From contig NZ_JALXVH010000045.1 of the NCBI RefSeq assembly GCF_025149945.1, positions 1 to 20,492 on the forward strand: DNA of 20,492 nt, read 5' to 3'. The notes under the pieces were generated by a model. The model saw only the letters and a program-made list of their open reading frames with translations. It had not been told where the DNA came from and did no database searches. The DNA comes from Kocuria sp. p3-SID1428 (GTDB lineage: Bacteria > Actinomycetota > Actinomycetes > Actinomycetales > Micrococcaceae). The position numbers were made by a program, and so were the translations under genes. Positions 1 to 7,668 of this stretch are shown here, one piece after another (position 1 is the first letter of the stretch; the number at the start of each line of letters is the position of its first letter).

Positions 1-2314
1 CGTGCCCCGACAGTCCGCCGGGAGTGCGCTGCTCGATCGGGATCTGCTCCCAGCGCTGGGCGAGCTGCTTCTCCGACGGCGTCGTGGTGAAGCCGGCCGG
101 AGCATAGAACCGGGACTCGACGTACGGGTCCTCGTGCCCGACGGCCTGACCCCTGAGATCCTGCATGCCGATCTTCCCGTGCGCGCGGTAGTGCTGGATC
201 GTGCGGATGACGGCCATGACCACGACCGTGATCGTCAGCACCACGAACAGGATGGACAGGGTGCCCTGCACGGTCGTGTTGCGCACGACCGCCTCCATGG
301 CCTCCGTCGTCTGCGCGGTGCCGTGGCTCGTCTCGCCGTCGGCCAGCGCCTTGCGGAAGGCCGCGTTGTTCGCCCAGTAGCCGATCGCGGGGTTCGAGGA
401 GAAGATCTTCTGCCACGAGCCCGTGACCGTCACGGCGAAGTCGAAGGCCAGCGGGACGATGATGATCCACAGGTAGCCGAAGCGGCCCCGGGAGGCGGCG
501 ATCGTCAGGCAGACCGCCAGCGCGATCGCGGCCAGCAGCTGATTGGCGATGCCGAACAGCGGGTAGAAGGTGTTGATGCCGCCCAGCGGGTCGGTGACGC
601 CGAGGATCAGGATCGATCCCCAGCCGGCCACCATCAGCGCCGTGGTCAGCCACGCTCCCAGCCGCCAGTCCGGGTCGCGGAAGCGCGGGATGAAGTTGCC
701 GAGCGAATCGCTGAGCATGAAGCGGGCCACGCGGGTGCCGGCGTCGACCGCGGTGAGGATGAACAGCGCCTCGAACATGATCGCGAAGTGGTACCAGAAG
801 CTCATCATGGAGGCTCCGCCGAACCACTGGTTCATGATCCCGGCCAGGCCCACAGCGAGGGTGGGCGCGCCGCCGGTGCGCGAGACGATCGACTCCTCGC
901 CCACGGCGTCTGCCGTGCCCTGGATCTGCTCCGGCGTGACGTCCACACCGGCCAGCCCCAGCGAGTTCACCCAGGCCACGGCACCCTCGACCGTGCCGCC
1001 GGTGGCGGCGGGCGAGGAGTTCATGGCGAAGTAGATGCCCCGATCGATCGAGATCGCAGCCACCAGCGCCATGATCGCCACGAAGGACTCCATGAGCATG
1101 CCGCCGTAGCCGATCAGGCGCGTCTGGCGCTCCTTCTCGACCATCTTGGGGGTGGTGCCCGAGGCGATCAGCGCGTGGAACCCGGACAGGGCGCCGCAGG
1201 CGATCGTGACGAACAGGAACGGGAACAGCGCGCCGGAGAACACGGGGCCGTCGGTGCGCCCGGCGAACTCCGAGACCGCCGGCACCGAGATCTCCGGACG
1301 GACGACGACGATGGCCACCGCCAGCAGGAGGATGGTGCCGACCTTCATGAAGGTCGAGAGGTAGTCGCGCGGGCTCAGCAGCAGCCACACGGGCAGCACG
1401 GCGGCGACGAAGCCGTAGATGATCACGAACCACGCCAGCGTCACGCGCTCCAGGGTGAACAGCTGGACGCCCCAGTCGGTGTCGGCGACCCAGCCGCCGG
1501 CCACGATCGCGAGCATCAGCAGCGCGAAGCCGATGATGGAGATCTCCAGGACTTTGCCCGGGCGGATGTAGCGCAGGTAGATGCCCATGAACAGCGCGAT
1601 CGGGATGGTCATGCCGACCGAGAAGACGCCCCACGGGGACTCGCCCAGAGCGTTGACGACCACCAGGGCCAGGATGGCCACGATGATGATCATGATCACG
1701 AGGGTCGCGATGATCGCCGCCCAGCCGCCGACCGGTCCGAGCTCGTCCTTGGCCATCTGGCCCAGGGAGCGGCCGCCGCGGCGCATGGAGAAGAACAGCA
1801 CCAGGTAGTCCTGGACCGCACCGGCGAGGATCACGCCGACGATGATCCAGATGGTCCCGGGCAGGTAGCCCATCTGGGCGGCCAGGACGGGGCCGACCAG
1901 CGGGCCGGCGCCGGCGATCGCGGCGAAGTGGTGGCCGTAGAGCACGCGGCGGTCCGTGGCCAGGTAGTCGCGGCCGTTGGCCTTGTACTCCGCCGGGGTG
2001 GCGCGGAAGTCGTCGGGCTGGGCGAGCTTGCGCTCGATGAACTTGGAGTAGAAGCGGTAGGCGATGAAGTAGCTGCAGACCGCGGCCAGCACGAACCAGA
2101 TCGCGTTGACGGTCTCGCCGCGCACGATCGCAAGCATGACCCAGGCCAGTCCGCCCACCAGGGCGATGGCGACCCACAGGGCGATCTTGGCCGGGGTCCA
2201 CTTGGCCTGCTCGGCTTCGAGGACCTCGGGTTCGACGGCGGCCGGAGGAAGGTCGGTGCGCGGATCCGGGGCGCCGGATCCGCCGGCTCCGGGCGGTGTG
2301 ACGGTGGTGCTCAT
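1..2314 (-). CDS. cstA: CstA-family carbon starvation / pyruvate-type transporter, 3' end cut by window
   Basis: This is a polytopic inner-membrane transporter of the CstA/BtsT family. Members take up peptides or pyruvate, usually under carbon limitation. The translated minus strand has a hydrophilic N-terminus of about 40 residues, then many membrane segments. The family signature GHHFAAIAGAGPLVGP starts at about residue 127. The start is the ATG at 2314-2312, with an AGGAG ribosome binding site six bases upstream. There are 771 codons before the window edge without a stop. E. coli CstA is about 700 residues, so only a short C-terminal tail should be missing. Small YbdD/YjiX-like partners often follow such genes; any such gene would lie outside the window. 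CstA-family membership is very secure, but the substrate (peptide versus pyruvate) cannot be decided here. Confidence 0.95.
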   Translation of the reverse strand, partial: MSTTVTPPGAGGSGAPDPRTDLPPAAVEPEVLEAEQAKWTPAKIALWVAIALVGGLAWVMLAIVRGETVNAIWFVLAAVCSYFIAYRFYSKFIERKLAQPDDFRATPAEYKANGRDYLATDRRVLYGHHFAAIAGAGPLVGPVLAAQMGYLPGTIWIIVGVILAGAVQDYLVLFFSMRRGGRSLGQMAKDELGPVGGWAAIIATLVIMIIIVAILALVVVNALGESPWGVFSVGMTIPIALFMGIYLRYIRPGKVLEISIIGFALLMLAIVAGGWVADTDWGVQLFTLERVTLAWFVIIYGFVAAVLPVWLLLSPRDYLSTFMKVGTILLLAVAIVVVRPEISVPAVSEFAGRTDGPVFSGALFPFLFVTIACGALSGFHALIASGTTPKMVEKERQTRLIGYGGMLMESFVAIMALVAAISIDRGIYFAMNSSPAATGGTVEGAVAWVNSLGLAGVDVTPEQIQGTADAVGEESIVSRTGGAPTLAVGLAGIMNQWFGGASMMSFWYHFAIMFEALFILTAVDAGTRVARFMLSDSLGNFIPRFRDPDWRLGAWLTTALMVAGWGSILILGVTDPLGGINTFYPLFGIANQLLAAIALAVCLTIAASRGRFGYLWIIIVPLAFDFAVTVTGSWQKIFSSNPAIGYWANNAAFRKALADGETSHGTAQTTEAMEAVVRNTTVQGTLSILFVVLTITVVVMAVIRTIQHYRAHGKIGMQDLRGQAVGHEDPYVESRFYAPAGFTTTPSEKQLAQRWEQIPIEQRTPGGLSGH

Positions 2315-2320
2315 GGAAGG

Positions 2321-2325
2321 CTCCT
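2321..2325 (-). promoter_or_regulatory. Ribosome binding site of cstA
   Basis: The minus strand reads AGGAG followed by six bases and then the ATG at 2314. This supports that start over any upstream codon. Confidence 0.7.
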
Positions 2326-2343
2326 GGTGAGGGAGAGGGGAAG

Positions 2344-2375
2344 GCGCGGCCTCGACCGGAGGGCCGGGGCCGCGC
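2344..2375 (-). other. Hairpin in the cstA leader
   Basis: An eight-base perfect inverted repeat (GCGCGGCC at 2344-2351, GGCCGCGC at 2368-2375) encloses 16 bases. It lies between the proposed cstA promoter and its ribosome binding site, so it would form in the 5' untranslated RNA. Its role is unknown and it matches no riboswitch class I recognise. Confidence 0.4.
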
Positions 2376-2388
2376 ACCTGTCACCGGG

Positions 2389-2417
2389 AGTCTAAGCCGG
2401 AGGGTGATCCGCTTCAC
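2389..2417 (-). promoter_or_regulatory. Possible cstA promoter
   Basis: On the minus strand a -35-like GTGAAG (2417-2412) is followed by a 17-base spacer and a -10-like TAGACT (2394-2389). The -10 matches four of six consensus positions and the -35 three of six. This is a weak prediction based on spacing and position upstream of cstA. Confidence 0.3.
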
Positions 2418-2468
2418 GGAGCGGGCGCCCCGGGCGGGCCGCCGCCCCGCAGGCGCATCGAGGGGCCC

Positions 2469-2504
2469 CGCAGCGTGCGTCTCGAGCTCCAAACGCACAC
2501 TGCG
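2469..2504 (-). terminator. Hairpin after the quinone oxidoreductase gene, probable terminator
   Basis: CGCAGCGTGCGT at 2469-2480 pairs with ACGCACACTGCG at 2493-2504, giving a 12-base stem with one mismatch and a 12-base loop. It lies about 75 bases past the stop of the minus-strand oxidoreductase and before cstA. There is no T-run, which is common for terminators in GC-rich actinobacteria. The rest of 2315-2577 shows no gene. Confidence 0.45.
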
Positions 2505-2577
2505 GCGCCACTCGACGGCGGGAATGCCTCAAAGGCACACGGCGGAGCCGCTCAGTGTGGCGTCACATCAGATCAGC

Positions 2578-3573
2578 TCACGGGGTCAGCAGGATCTTGC
2601 CGATGTGCGTCCCCGAGTCGAAGTGCTCATGCGCCTGCGCCGCCTGATCGAGCGGGAACTCCCTGTCGACCACAGCGCGGATCTGGCCGGAGGCCACGAG
2701 CGGCCAGACGTGCTCGTGGACCTGCGCCATGATCCGAGCCTTCTGATCCGCCGGCCGAGCACGCAGCGTGGTGGCCACGAGATGCTGGCGCTTCACCATG
2801 AAGGAGCCCAGATCGATCTCGGCCTTCCGACCGCCCTGCAGCCCGATGATGATCAGCGTCCCGTCCACCGCCAGCGCCTTGAGGTTCGGCTCGAGGTACT
2901 TGGCGCCGACGACGTCGAAGATGACCTCCGGGCCGCGGCCATCGGTCAGCTCCTTCACCCGGCCCACGAAGTCCTCCTGGTCGTAGCGGATGGCCTCCGC
3001 GCCGAGCTCGCGGACGAACTCGGCCTTGGCCTCGGAGCTCACGGTAGTGATCACGCGCATGCCGATCGAACGGGCGATCTGGATGGCCGCCGTGCCGATG
3101 CCGCCCGTGCCGCCATGCAGCAGCAGCGTCTGCCCGGACCGAGCACCGGCCTCCATCACGAGATTCGACCAGACGGTGGCCAGCACCTCGGGCAGCGCGG
3201 CGGCATCCGTCATGGACAGGGCATCCGGCACTGGCAGGACGTTCGCCGCCGGGGCGACGACCTCCTCGGCGTAGCCTCCCGAGTCCACCAGGGCGCAGAC
3301 TCGAGCCCCGGGCACCACGACGTCTCCGGACAGGGAGTGCTGCGGGGCCTCGGCGCCGACTTCGAGCACGCGGCCGGAGATCTCGAGTCCGTAGATCGCG
3401 GAGCCGCCGTCGGGAACCTTGTAATGACCGGTTCTCTGAAGGACGTCGGCGCGGTTGATCCCGGCATGCTCCACGCGGATGCGGATCCCGTCGGCGGTGA
3501 GCTCGGGGACGGGCTGATCGGTCACGGTCAGGACCTCGGGCCCTCCGTGGTCGGCTTCGGCGACTGCGCGCAT
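2578..3573 (-). CDS. NADPH:quinone oxidoreductase, PIG3/zeta-crystallin-like
   Basis: This is a soluble, zinc-independent member of the medium-chain dehydrogenase/reductase superfamily. It most likely reduces quinones or other electrophilic carbonyls with NADPH. The 331-residue protein has the N-terminal GroES-like fold with the signature HAGINRADVLQR at residues 37-48. A Rossmann segment, HGGTGGIGT, lies at about residues 153-161. The C-terminus ends with the usual GKILL strand. Length is normal for the family (about 325-335). An in-frame extension to 3663 exists, but the ATG at 3573 has a strong AGGAGG ribosome binding site (3581-3586) and matches the family N-terminus MRAV. The family is secure; the physiological substrate is not known. 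Confidence 0.9.
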   Translation of the reverse strand: MRAVAEADHGGPEVLTVTDQPVPELTADGIRIRVEHAGINRADVLQRTGHYKVPDGGSAIYGLEISGRVLEVGAEAPQHSLSGDVVVPGARVCALVDSGGYAEEVVAPAANVLPVPDALSMTDAAALPEVLATVWSNLVMEAGARSGQTLLLHGGTGGIGTAAIQIARSIGMRVITTVSSEAKAEFVRELGAEAIRYDQEDFVGRVKELTDGRGPEVIFDVVGAKYLEPNLKALAVDGTLIIIGLQGGRKAEIDLGSFMVKRQHLVATTLRARPADQKARIMAQVHEHVWPLVASGQIRAVVDREFPLDQAAQAHEHFDSGTHIGKILLTP

Positions 3574-3580
3574 GGTTGGG

Positions 3581-3586
3581 CCTCCT
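3581..3586 (-). promoter_or_regulatory. Ribosome binding site deciding the oxidoreductase start
   Basis: AGGAGG on the minus strand lies seven bases before the ATG at 3573. It argues against the longer in-frame start at 3663. Confidence 0.75.
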
Positions 3587-3621
3587 GCGATCGTCGGGGT
3601 GGGTCGTGCCCAGGCTACGGA

Positions 3622-3639
3622 GGCGGGCAGACGCCCGCC
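3622..3639. other. Short perfect hairpin upstream of the oxidoreductase
   Basis: GGCGGGC (3622-3628) and GCCCGCC (3633-3639) form a seven-base stem with loop AGAC. It lies in the gap between the oxidoreductase start and the tRNA gene. It could be an operator-like palindrome or a leader hairpin, or chance in GC-rich DNA. Confidence 0.25.
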
Positions 3640-3714
3640 GCGTCGATTCGGCTCCCAGCGCATGCCAGTGGAAGAATGAGCCGATGTGCGGGCGGTGCAT
3701 GCCGACCCGTCACG

Positions 3715-3802
3715 GGAAGGTTGTCCGAGCGGCCGAAGGAGACGGTCTTGAAAACCGTTGTGCAGCGACCCTGCACCAAGGGTTCGAATCCCTTACCTTC
3801 CG
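3715..3802 (+). tRNA. tRNA-Ser, anticodon UGA
   Basis: This is an 88-base class II tRNA. The acceptor strands GGAAGGT (3715-3721) and ACCTTCC (3795-3801) pair fully, with discriminator G at 3802. The anticodon loop CTTGAAA (3747-3753) puts TGA at 3749-3751, reading serine UCA codons. A long variable arm with GTGCAG/CTGCAC pairing is typical of tRNA-Ser. The T-loop TTCGAAT is flanked by AGGG/CCCT. CCA is not encoded. It stands alone, with its own terminator directly downstream. Confidence 0.97.
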
Positions 3803-3813
3803 CGCAGAGCAGC

Positions 3814-3846
3814 TGAGAGCCCCGACCCCCGCGGTCGGGGCTCTCG
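3814..3846 (+). terminator. Strong hairpin terminator after tRNA-Ser
   Basis: GAGAGCCCCGACC (3815-3827) pairs perfectly with GGTCGGGGCTCTC (3833-3845), a 13-base stem with loop CCCGC. It begins 12 bases after the tRNA, as expected for transcription termination, although no T-run follows. Confidence 0.85.
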
Positions 3847-3874
3847 CCGCATCACCTGCGGTAGTTTCATCGCC

Positions 3875-4891
3875 ATGGACCAGACGACACCCGCCCACGC
3901 CGACAGTCGCTCCCGACGCCACGAGGTGACACTTCGCTTCCTGGCAGCGCCCACCGATGAGGGGCATTCCGGGACCGTCGACGCCGGCCGGGTCCTGGAG
4001 TGGGTGGACAAGGCCGCCTTCGCCGCGGCCGCCGCCTGGTCGGGCTCCTACTGCGTGACCGCCTACGTGGGCAACATCCACTTCGAGTACCCCGTGCAGG
4101 TCGGCGAGATGGTCGAGGTGACCGGTACGGTGCTGACCACGGGCCGGTCTTCCATGCATATCAACACCGTGGTGCGCTCGGGCGATCCCAAGACGGGCGA
4201 GCTCGAGGAGCGAGCCCGGTGCCTGACGATCTTCGTGGCCGTCGACGCCAGCGGGAAGTCCACGCCCGTGCCGAGCTTCGAGCCGCGGGGCCTGGAGCAG
4301 GAGCTGGCCCGGGACTACGCGCTCTCGCGCATCCCGATCCGCGAGGAGATCACCGCCGAGATCGCCCGCCAGGACTTCAGCGCGGAGGGCACCGGCGAGC
4401 GTGAGGTCCTGCGCTTCCTGGCCGCCCCCACCGATGTGAACTGGGGCGGCAAGGTCCACGGCGGCATCGTCATGGAATGGATCGACGAAGCCGCCTACCT
4501 CTGCGCGACCCGCTACTGCGGTCGGGATACCGTGGCCGTGTTCTCCGGCGGCATCCGCTTCATGCGCCCCCTGCACATCGGGGATCTGGTCGAGGTCGAC
4601 GCCCGCCTGATCTACACCGGGACCAAGGGCATGCACATCGCCGTGGAGGTCCGCTCCGGGGATCCGAAGTCCCGCGAGCTGGACGTCACCACCAACTGCC
4701 TGACGGTCATGGTGGCCCGCGACGAGGAGGGCACCTCCGTGCCCGTCCCCGCCTGGGAGCCGGTGAACGAGGCGGATAAGCGGCTGTGGCAGCACGCACG
4801 CACGCTGCTCGAGATCCGCAGCCGCGCCCAGGGCAATCGGCTGCCGAATCATCTGCTGGAGGAGTCCGGCGAGTCGACGACATCCGCCTGA
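3875..4891 (+). CDS. Acyl-CoA thioesterase with two tandem hotdog domains
   Basis: This is a predicted cytosolic hydrolase of acyl-CoA thioesters (YciA/ACOT-like, tandem hotdog fold), 338 residues. The two halves are clearly repeats: each contains RFLAAPTD, then a helix with EW(V/I)D(K/E)AA, then H(F)...P(V/L)..G(E/D)(M/L)VEV and (G)MHI.(T/V)..VRSGDPK. Domain 1 covers about residues 15-125 and domain 2 about 175-285. Only domain 2 keeps the HGG motif (195-197) ahead of Asp204. Domain 1 has DAG at residues 36-38 but keeps Asp45. The start is the ATG at 3875, only 29 bases past the tRNA terminator and without a clear ribosome binding site, so it may be leaderless. Family confident, substrate chain length unknown. 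Confidence 0.9.
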   Translation: MDQTTPAHADSRSRRHEVTLRFLAAPTDEGHSGTVDAGRVLEWVDKAAFAAAAAWSGSYCVTAYVGNIHFEYPVQVGEMVEVTGTVLTTGRSSMHINTVVRSGDPKTGELEERARCLTIFVAVDASGKSTPVPSFEPRGLEQELARDYALSRIPIREEITAEIARQDFSAEGTGEREVLRFLAAPTDVNWGGKVHGGIVMEWIDEAAYLCATRYCGRDTVAVFSGGIRFMRPLHIGDLVEVDARLIYTGTKGMHIAVEVRSGDPKSRELDVTTNCLTVMVARDEEGTSVPVPAWEPVNEADKRLWQHARTLLEIRSRAQGNRLPNHLLEESGESTTSA

Positions 4892-4896
4892 GGCCA

Positions 4897-4923
4897 CGCG
4901 GCGCCGGGAGGCTCAGCGCCGCG
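4897..4923. terminator. Shared hairpin between convergent genes
   Basis: CGCGGCGC (4897-4904) and GCGCCGCG (4916-4923) form a perfect eight-base stem with an 11-base loop. The hairpin starts five bases past the thioesterase stop and includes the stop codon of the opposing membrane protein gene. It could therefore end transcription from both sides. Confidence 0.55.
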
Positions 4924-6088
4924 GCACGACCAGCCGCACGGTCCCGGAGACCAAGCTCTCGAGCGGGCCGGGGCCTTCCCCGCCGGCCCGCCACAGCGCG
5001 GCGAGCCCCGGCAGCAGGAGCACATGCAGCACGTACAGGTCTGTGAGCTCGGACAAGATCACGTGCAGCGTGTACATGCTCAGCGGCATGGAGCCGGCCG
5101 CGAGCACGGGCATCAGCAGGCGGGTGCGCTCCCTTATCGCAAGGCAGATCAGAACGCACACGGCGATGACCGCCGCCGCGATGCCCGAGGTGAAGACCAG
5201 GTCGAAGGTCGTCGACGAGTGCGGACCGACCGTGACCAGCCACCACCACGTGGTCGTGGGCGTGGTCCCGTGGCTGCCGATGGTCTGCGCGGCATACGGC
5301 GAGCCCCAGGCCAGCGGCGACAGACCGGAGCCGGCGCGCTCGAGGGCCTCGTGCCCGCCTGCGGACAGCAGCAGCTGCGAGCTCACCCAGGCCGCAGCGG
5401 CCAGCAGGGCGCCGACGGCCCCTGCCCAGGCGGCCGTGGCAGCGCTGCGCCAGTCGAGCCGGGCCAGGAGCAGCCCCACGAGGAGGTAGCCCATCCACTG
5501 CAGCACCGGGTAGTAGCCGGTGAGCAGCACGCCGATGACCAGCTCACCCGGCTGAGCCAGGTGGGAGAGCTCGGGCGCTTCGGCGACGCGCTGGAGGCCG
5601 AGCCCGCCGCGGATCAGGTGGGACGCCACCGGTGAGACCGCCAGCCAGATCACGGTCGTGGCCGCCAGCCATCGGGTCGGAAGCCGCAGAACGAGCGGGG
5701 CGAGCAGGAACAGCACCCCGTAGTTCACCAGGACCACCGCGATCGAGCTCGACAGCGACCCCAGCACGAGCCCGATGACCGCGATCAGCGCGCCGCGCAC
5801 GGTGAGGGAGAGGGCTGCGTCGCCCCAGCGGTCATAGCGCCGCGTGGACAGCTCGACGGAGAACCCGGCCAGCACGGCGAACAGCGCGGCCGCCTTGCCC
5901 GCGATCAGGGCGACGGGCTGCGGTTCCCCGGCGGCGTCCACCAAATCCATGGTGTGGGTGGCCATCATCCCGAGCAGGGCGACGGCCCGCGCCAGATCGA
6001 TGCCGAGCATGCGCGAGCCCGGGTCCGGGCGCACCGGGGGGCTTGAGAGCTCGGAGGCAGTGAGGGACACGCACTCACTGTGCCTCAC
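4913..6088 (-). CDS. Integral membrane acetyltransferase-like protein (HGSNAT/DUF1624-DUF418 type)
   Basis: This is a 391-residue membrane protein resembling the bacterial heparan-alpha-glucosaminide N-acetyltransferase-like (DUF1624) and DUF418 families. The N-terminal signature after a 26-residue hydrophilic leader is MLGIDLARAVALLGMMATH, followed by LFAVLAGFS, typical of these families. About ten hydrophobic segments follow, with a histidine-containing YTLHV stretch near the C-terminus. The chosen start is the GTG at 6088, with a weak GAGG upstream; the in-frame GTG at 6070 is a possible alternative. It is divergent from the TPP-riboswitch transcript, and its promoter must lie within 6089-6177. 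The chemical reaction is unknown; transfer of an acyl group to a surface glycan is the family-based guess. Confidence 0.8.
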   Translation of the reverse strand: MRHSECVSLTASELSSPPVRPDPGSRMLGIDLARAVALLGMMATHTMDLVDAAGEPQPVALIAGKAAALFAVLAGFSVELSTRRYDRWGDAALSLTVRGALIAVIGLVLGSLSSSIAVVLVNYGVLFLLAPLVLRLPTRWLAATTVIWLAVSPVASHLIRGGLGLQRVAEAPELSHLAQPGELVIGVLLTGYYPVLQWMGYLLVGLLLARLDWRSAATAAWAGAVGALLAAAAWVSSQLLLSAGGHEALERAGSGLSPLAWGSPYAAQTIGSHGTTPTTTWWWLVTVGPHSSTTFDLVFTSGIAAAVIAVCVLICLAIRERTRLLMPVLAAGSMPLSMYTLHVILSELTDLYVLHVLLLPGLAALWRAGGEGPGPLESLVSGTVRLVVPRR

Positions 6089-6125
6089 ATGCTCGGGCCT
6101 CGGCCACGCGAACCCGTCGCGCTGC

Positions 6126-6131
6126 TAGGAT
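6126..6131 (+). promoter_or_regulatory. Possible -10 element for the TPP-riboswitch transcript
   Basis: TAGGAT lies about 46 bases upstream of the TPP aptamer on the plus strand. The same hexamer occurs at the proposed promoter of the SAM-IV transcript. No convincing -35 element is visible. Confidence 0.3.
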
Positions 6132-6143
6132 CGACAGCGCGGC

Positions 6144-6165
6144 GTGCAGGGCGCGACACCTGCAC
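6144..6165 (+). other. Hairpin ahead of the TPP aptamer
   Basis: GTGCAGG (6144-6150) pairs perfectly with CCTGCAC (6159-6165) around an eight-base loop. It would form at the 5' end of the leader RNA, before the aptamer. It may stabilise the transcript; no function can be read from sequence. Confidence 0.35.
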
Positions 6166-6177
6166 CGCTGATGTCCC

Positions 6178-6264
6178 CACACGGGAGCCCGGGCACGGGC
6201 TGAGAGGAAGCTGACGCGGCTTCGACCGTCGAACCTGCTCCGGTTCATACCGGCGAAGGAAGTG
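6178..6264 (+). promoter_or_regulatory. TPP (THI-box) riboswitch
   Basis: The aptamer carries the diagnostic THI-box blocks: ACGGGAGCCCGG (6181-6192), GCTGAGAGG (6199-6207), then GAACCTGCTCCGG (6231-6243) and ATACCGGCGAAGG (6247-6259). The GCCCG/CGGGC stem and the CCGG/CCGG stem are intact, and CAC at 6178-6180 can pair with GTG at 6262-6264 as P1. The initiation codon follows nine bases after P1, and the purine-rich AAGGAAG (6256-6262) is the only ribosome binding site. Ligand binding would therefore hide the site directly. There is no room for a terminator, so control is most likely translational. Confidence 0.95.
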
Positions 6265-6272
6265 AGAGCTCG

Positions 6273-7589
6273 ATGCCTTCTGCACCCCTGTCCGCCCCCG
6301 CGACCGCATCCTCCGGCGGGCGCCCTCCCGCACCGACCCGCCGCGCGATCCGCGGCGGGATCATGGGCAACTACGTCGACCAGTTCGACATCTTCCTGCC
6401 CGTGATCGCCCTGGCTCCGGTCTCGGCGCAGCTGTTCGGCGATCACGACATCGTGCGCAATGCCGGCCTGATCTTCGTGGCCACCCTGCTGGGCCGCCCG
6501 CTCGGGGCCATGATCTTCGGCCCGATCGCCGACCGCGCGGGCCGGGTGCTCATCACCCAGGTCGCCCTCGCCGGCATCTGCCTCACGACCCTGCTGATCG
6601 CCCTGGTCCCCGGGCACGAGGTGCTCGGCGCGGGCACGTTCCTGGCGGTGCTGGCGCTGCGCCTGCTGGGTGGGATCTTCCTGGGCGGGGAGTACACCTC
6701 GGCGATCCCGCTGGCCATGGAGTGGGCGCGCCCGCGCTCACGCGGTCGTCTCAGCGGGATGATCATGGCGATGTCGCCGCTGGCCAACGCCAGCATCGCC
6801 GCCGTCACCTCCCTCCTGCTGCTGCTCCTGGACGACAGCCAGTACGCCGCTTGGGGCTGGCGGCTGCCGTTCCTGCTCGGCGCCGCCCTGGCCGCTGCCA
6901 TGCTGATCTACTACCGCCTCATGGTCGAGGAGGCTCCGCAGCGCCGGCGCCCGGCCCGTTCGGCGCACCCGCTGGCGCAGCTCGTCAGGGGCAGCAGCCG
7001 CCGGTCGCTGCGGCAGGTCCTCGTGCTGATGACCGGGCTGTGGCTGCTCACCTACATGGCGGTGCCCACCCTGACCGCCCAGCTCTCACGCATACCGCAG
7101 CTCGAGCCGCAGACCGTCTCCCTCGTCATGCTGGGCGCGACGGCCGTGTCCGCGCTGGCCATGGCCGGGGCGGGTGCGCTGTCCAGTCGGATCGGGCGGC
7201 GCCGGTTCTTCGTGGGCTTCGGGCTGCTCTGCGCAGCGGTCTCCCCCGTCATTCTCCTGGCGCTGCTGTCCGGGGCCCTCGGAGCCGGCATCGGCACGGT
7301 GCTGCTGCTGGCAGCCGCGCTGCAGGTCACGACGGTGACCGGCTACGGGCCGGTGGGCGCCTATCTGACGGAGCGCTTCCCCGACGAGATCCGGGCCAGC
7401 GGATACGGGGTGGCCTACAGCATCTCGATCGTGCTGCCCGCGCTCTACCCCTACTACCTGCCGCCGCTGCAGCAGCTGCTCGGGCCGCACGCGGCGATCG
7501 CCGCGGTGCTCGCGGTGGGCGGGCTCCTGGTGGCCCTCGGCGGGCTGCTCGGCCCCGAGCCGGATCGGTCGGGTCCGCTGCCCGACTGA
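6273..7589 (+). CDS. MFS transporter (metabolite:H+ symporter type) under TPP control
   Basis: This is a 438-residue inner-membrane carrier of the major facilitator superfamily, closest in style to the metabolite:H+ symporters (ShiA/ProP/KgtP group). A 25-residue hydrophilic leader precedes GGIMGNYVDQFDIFLPV. The TM2-TM3 loop motif GRPLGAMIFGPIADRAGR starts near residue 73, and GGEYTSAIPLAMEWA lies near 136-150. About 12 membrane segments are visible with a hydrophilic mid-loop near 215-245. The TPP riboswitch sits directly in front, so established TPP regulons suggest import of thiamin, its pyrimidine or thiazole precursors, or a salvage compound. The symporter subfamily alone would suggest an organic acid. 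Family secure; the thiamin link is inference from the riboswitch. Confidence 0.92.
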   Translation: MPSAPLSAPATASSGGRPPAPTRRAIRGGIMGNYVDQFDIFLPVIALAPVSAQLFGDHDIVRNAGLIFVATLLGRPLGAMIFGPIADRAGRVLITQVALAGICLTTLLIALVPGHEVLGAGTFLAVLALRLLGGIFLGGEYTSAIPLAMEWARPRSRGRLSGMIMAMSPLANASIAAVTSLLLLLLDDSQYAAWGWRLPFLLGAALAAAMLIYYRLMVEEAPQRRRPARSAHPLAQLVRGSSRRSLRQVLVLMTGLWLLTYMAVPTLTAQLSRIPQLEPQTVSLVMLGATAVSALAMAGAGALSSRIGRRRFFVGFGLLCAAVSPVILLALLSGALGAGIGTVLLLAAALQVTTVTGYGPVGAYLTERFPDEIRASGYGVAYSISIVLPALYPYYLPPLQQLLGPHAAIAAVLAVGGLLVALGGLLGPEPDRSGPLPD

Positions 7590-7668
7590 TCGGCAGATCG
7601 CAGCTCACAGGCAACTGCCAGCCGCCTGAGGCCCTCGGCGGCGGGGCCGTGAGCGGGACAGGCGCATC

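Noticed and set aside
2..2395. Open plus-strand frame of 797 codons
   Set aside because: It is antisense to cstA, lacks any recognisable domain and is rich in Arg, Asp, His and Gly as expected from the complementary strand of a GC-biased gene.
2557..2574. CRP/GlxR-like site reading TGTGGCGTCACA
   Set aside because: The half-sites TGTG and TCACA are present, but the spacing between them is far shorter than the six bases required, and the second half-site is imperfect.
7590..7668. Possible c-di-AMP (ydaO) riboswitch ahead of the APC permease
   Set aside because: Such riboswitches often precede potassium or amino acid carriers, but the gap is only 79 bases and lacks the conserved core; only a short CCGCC/GGCGG pairing is visible.
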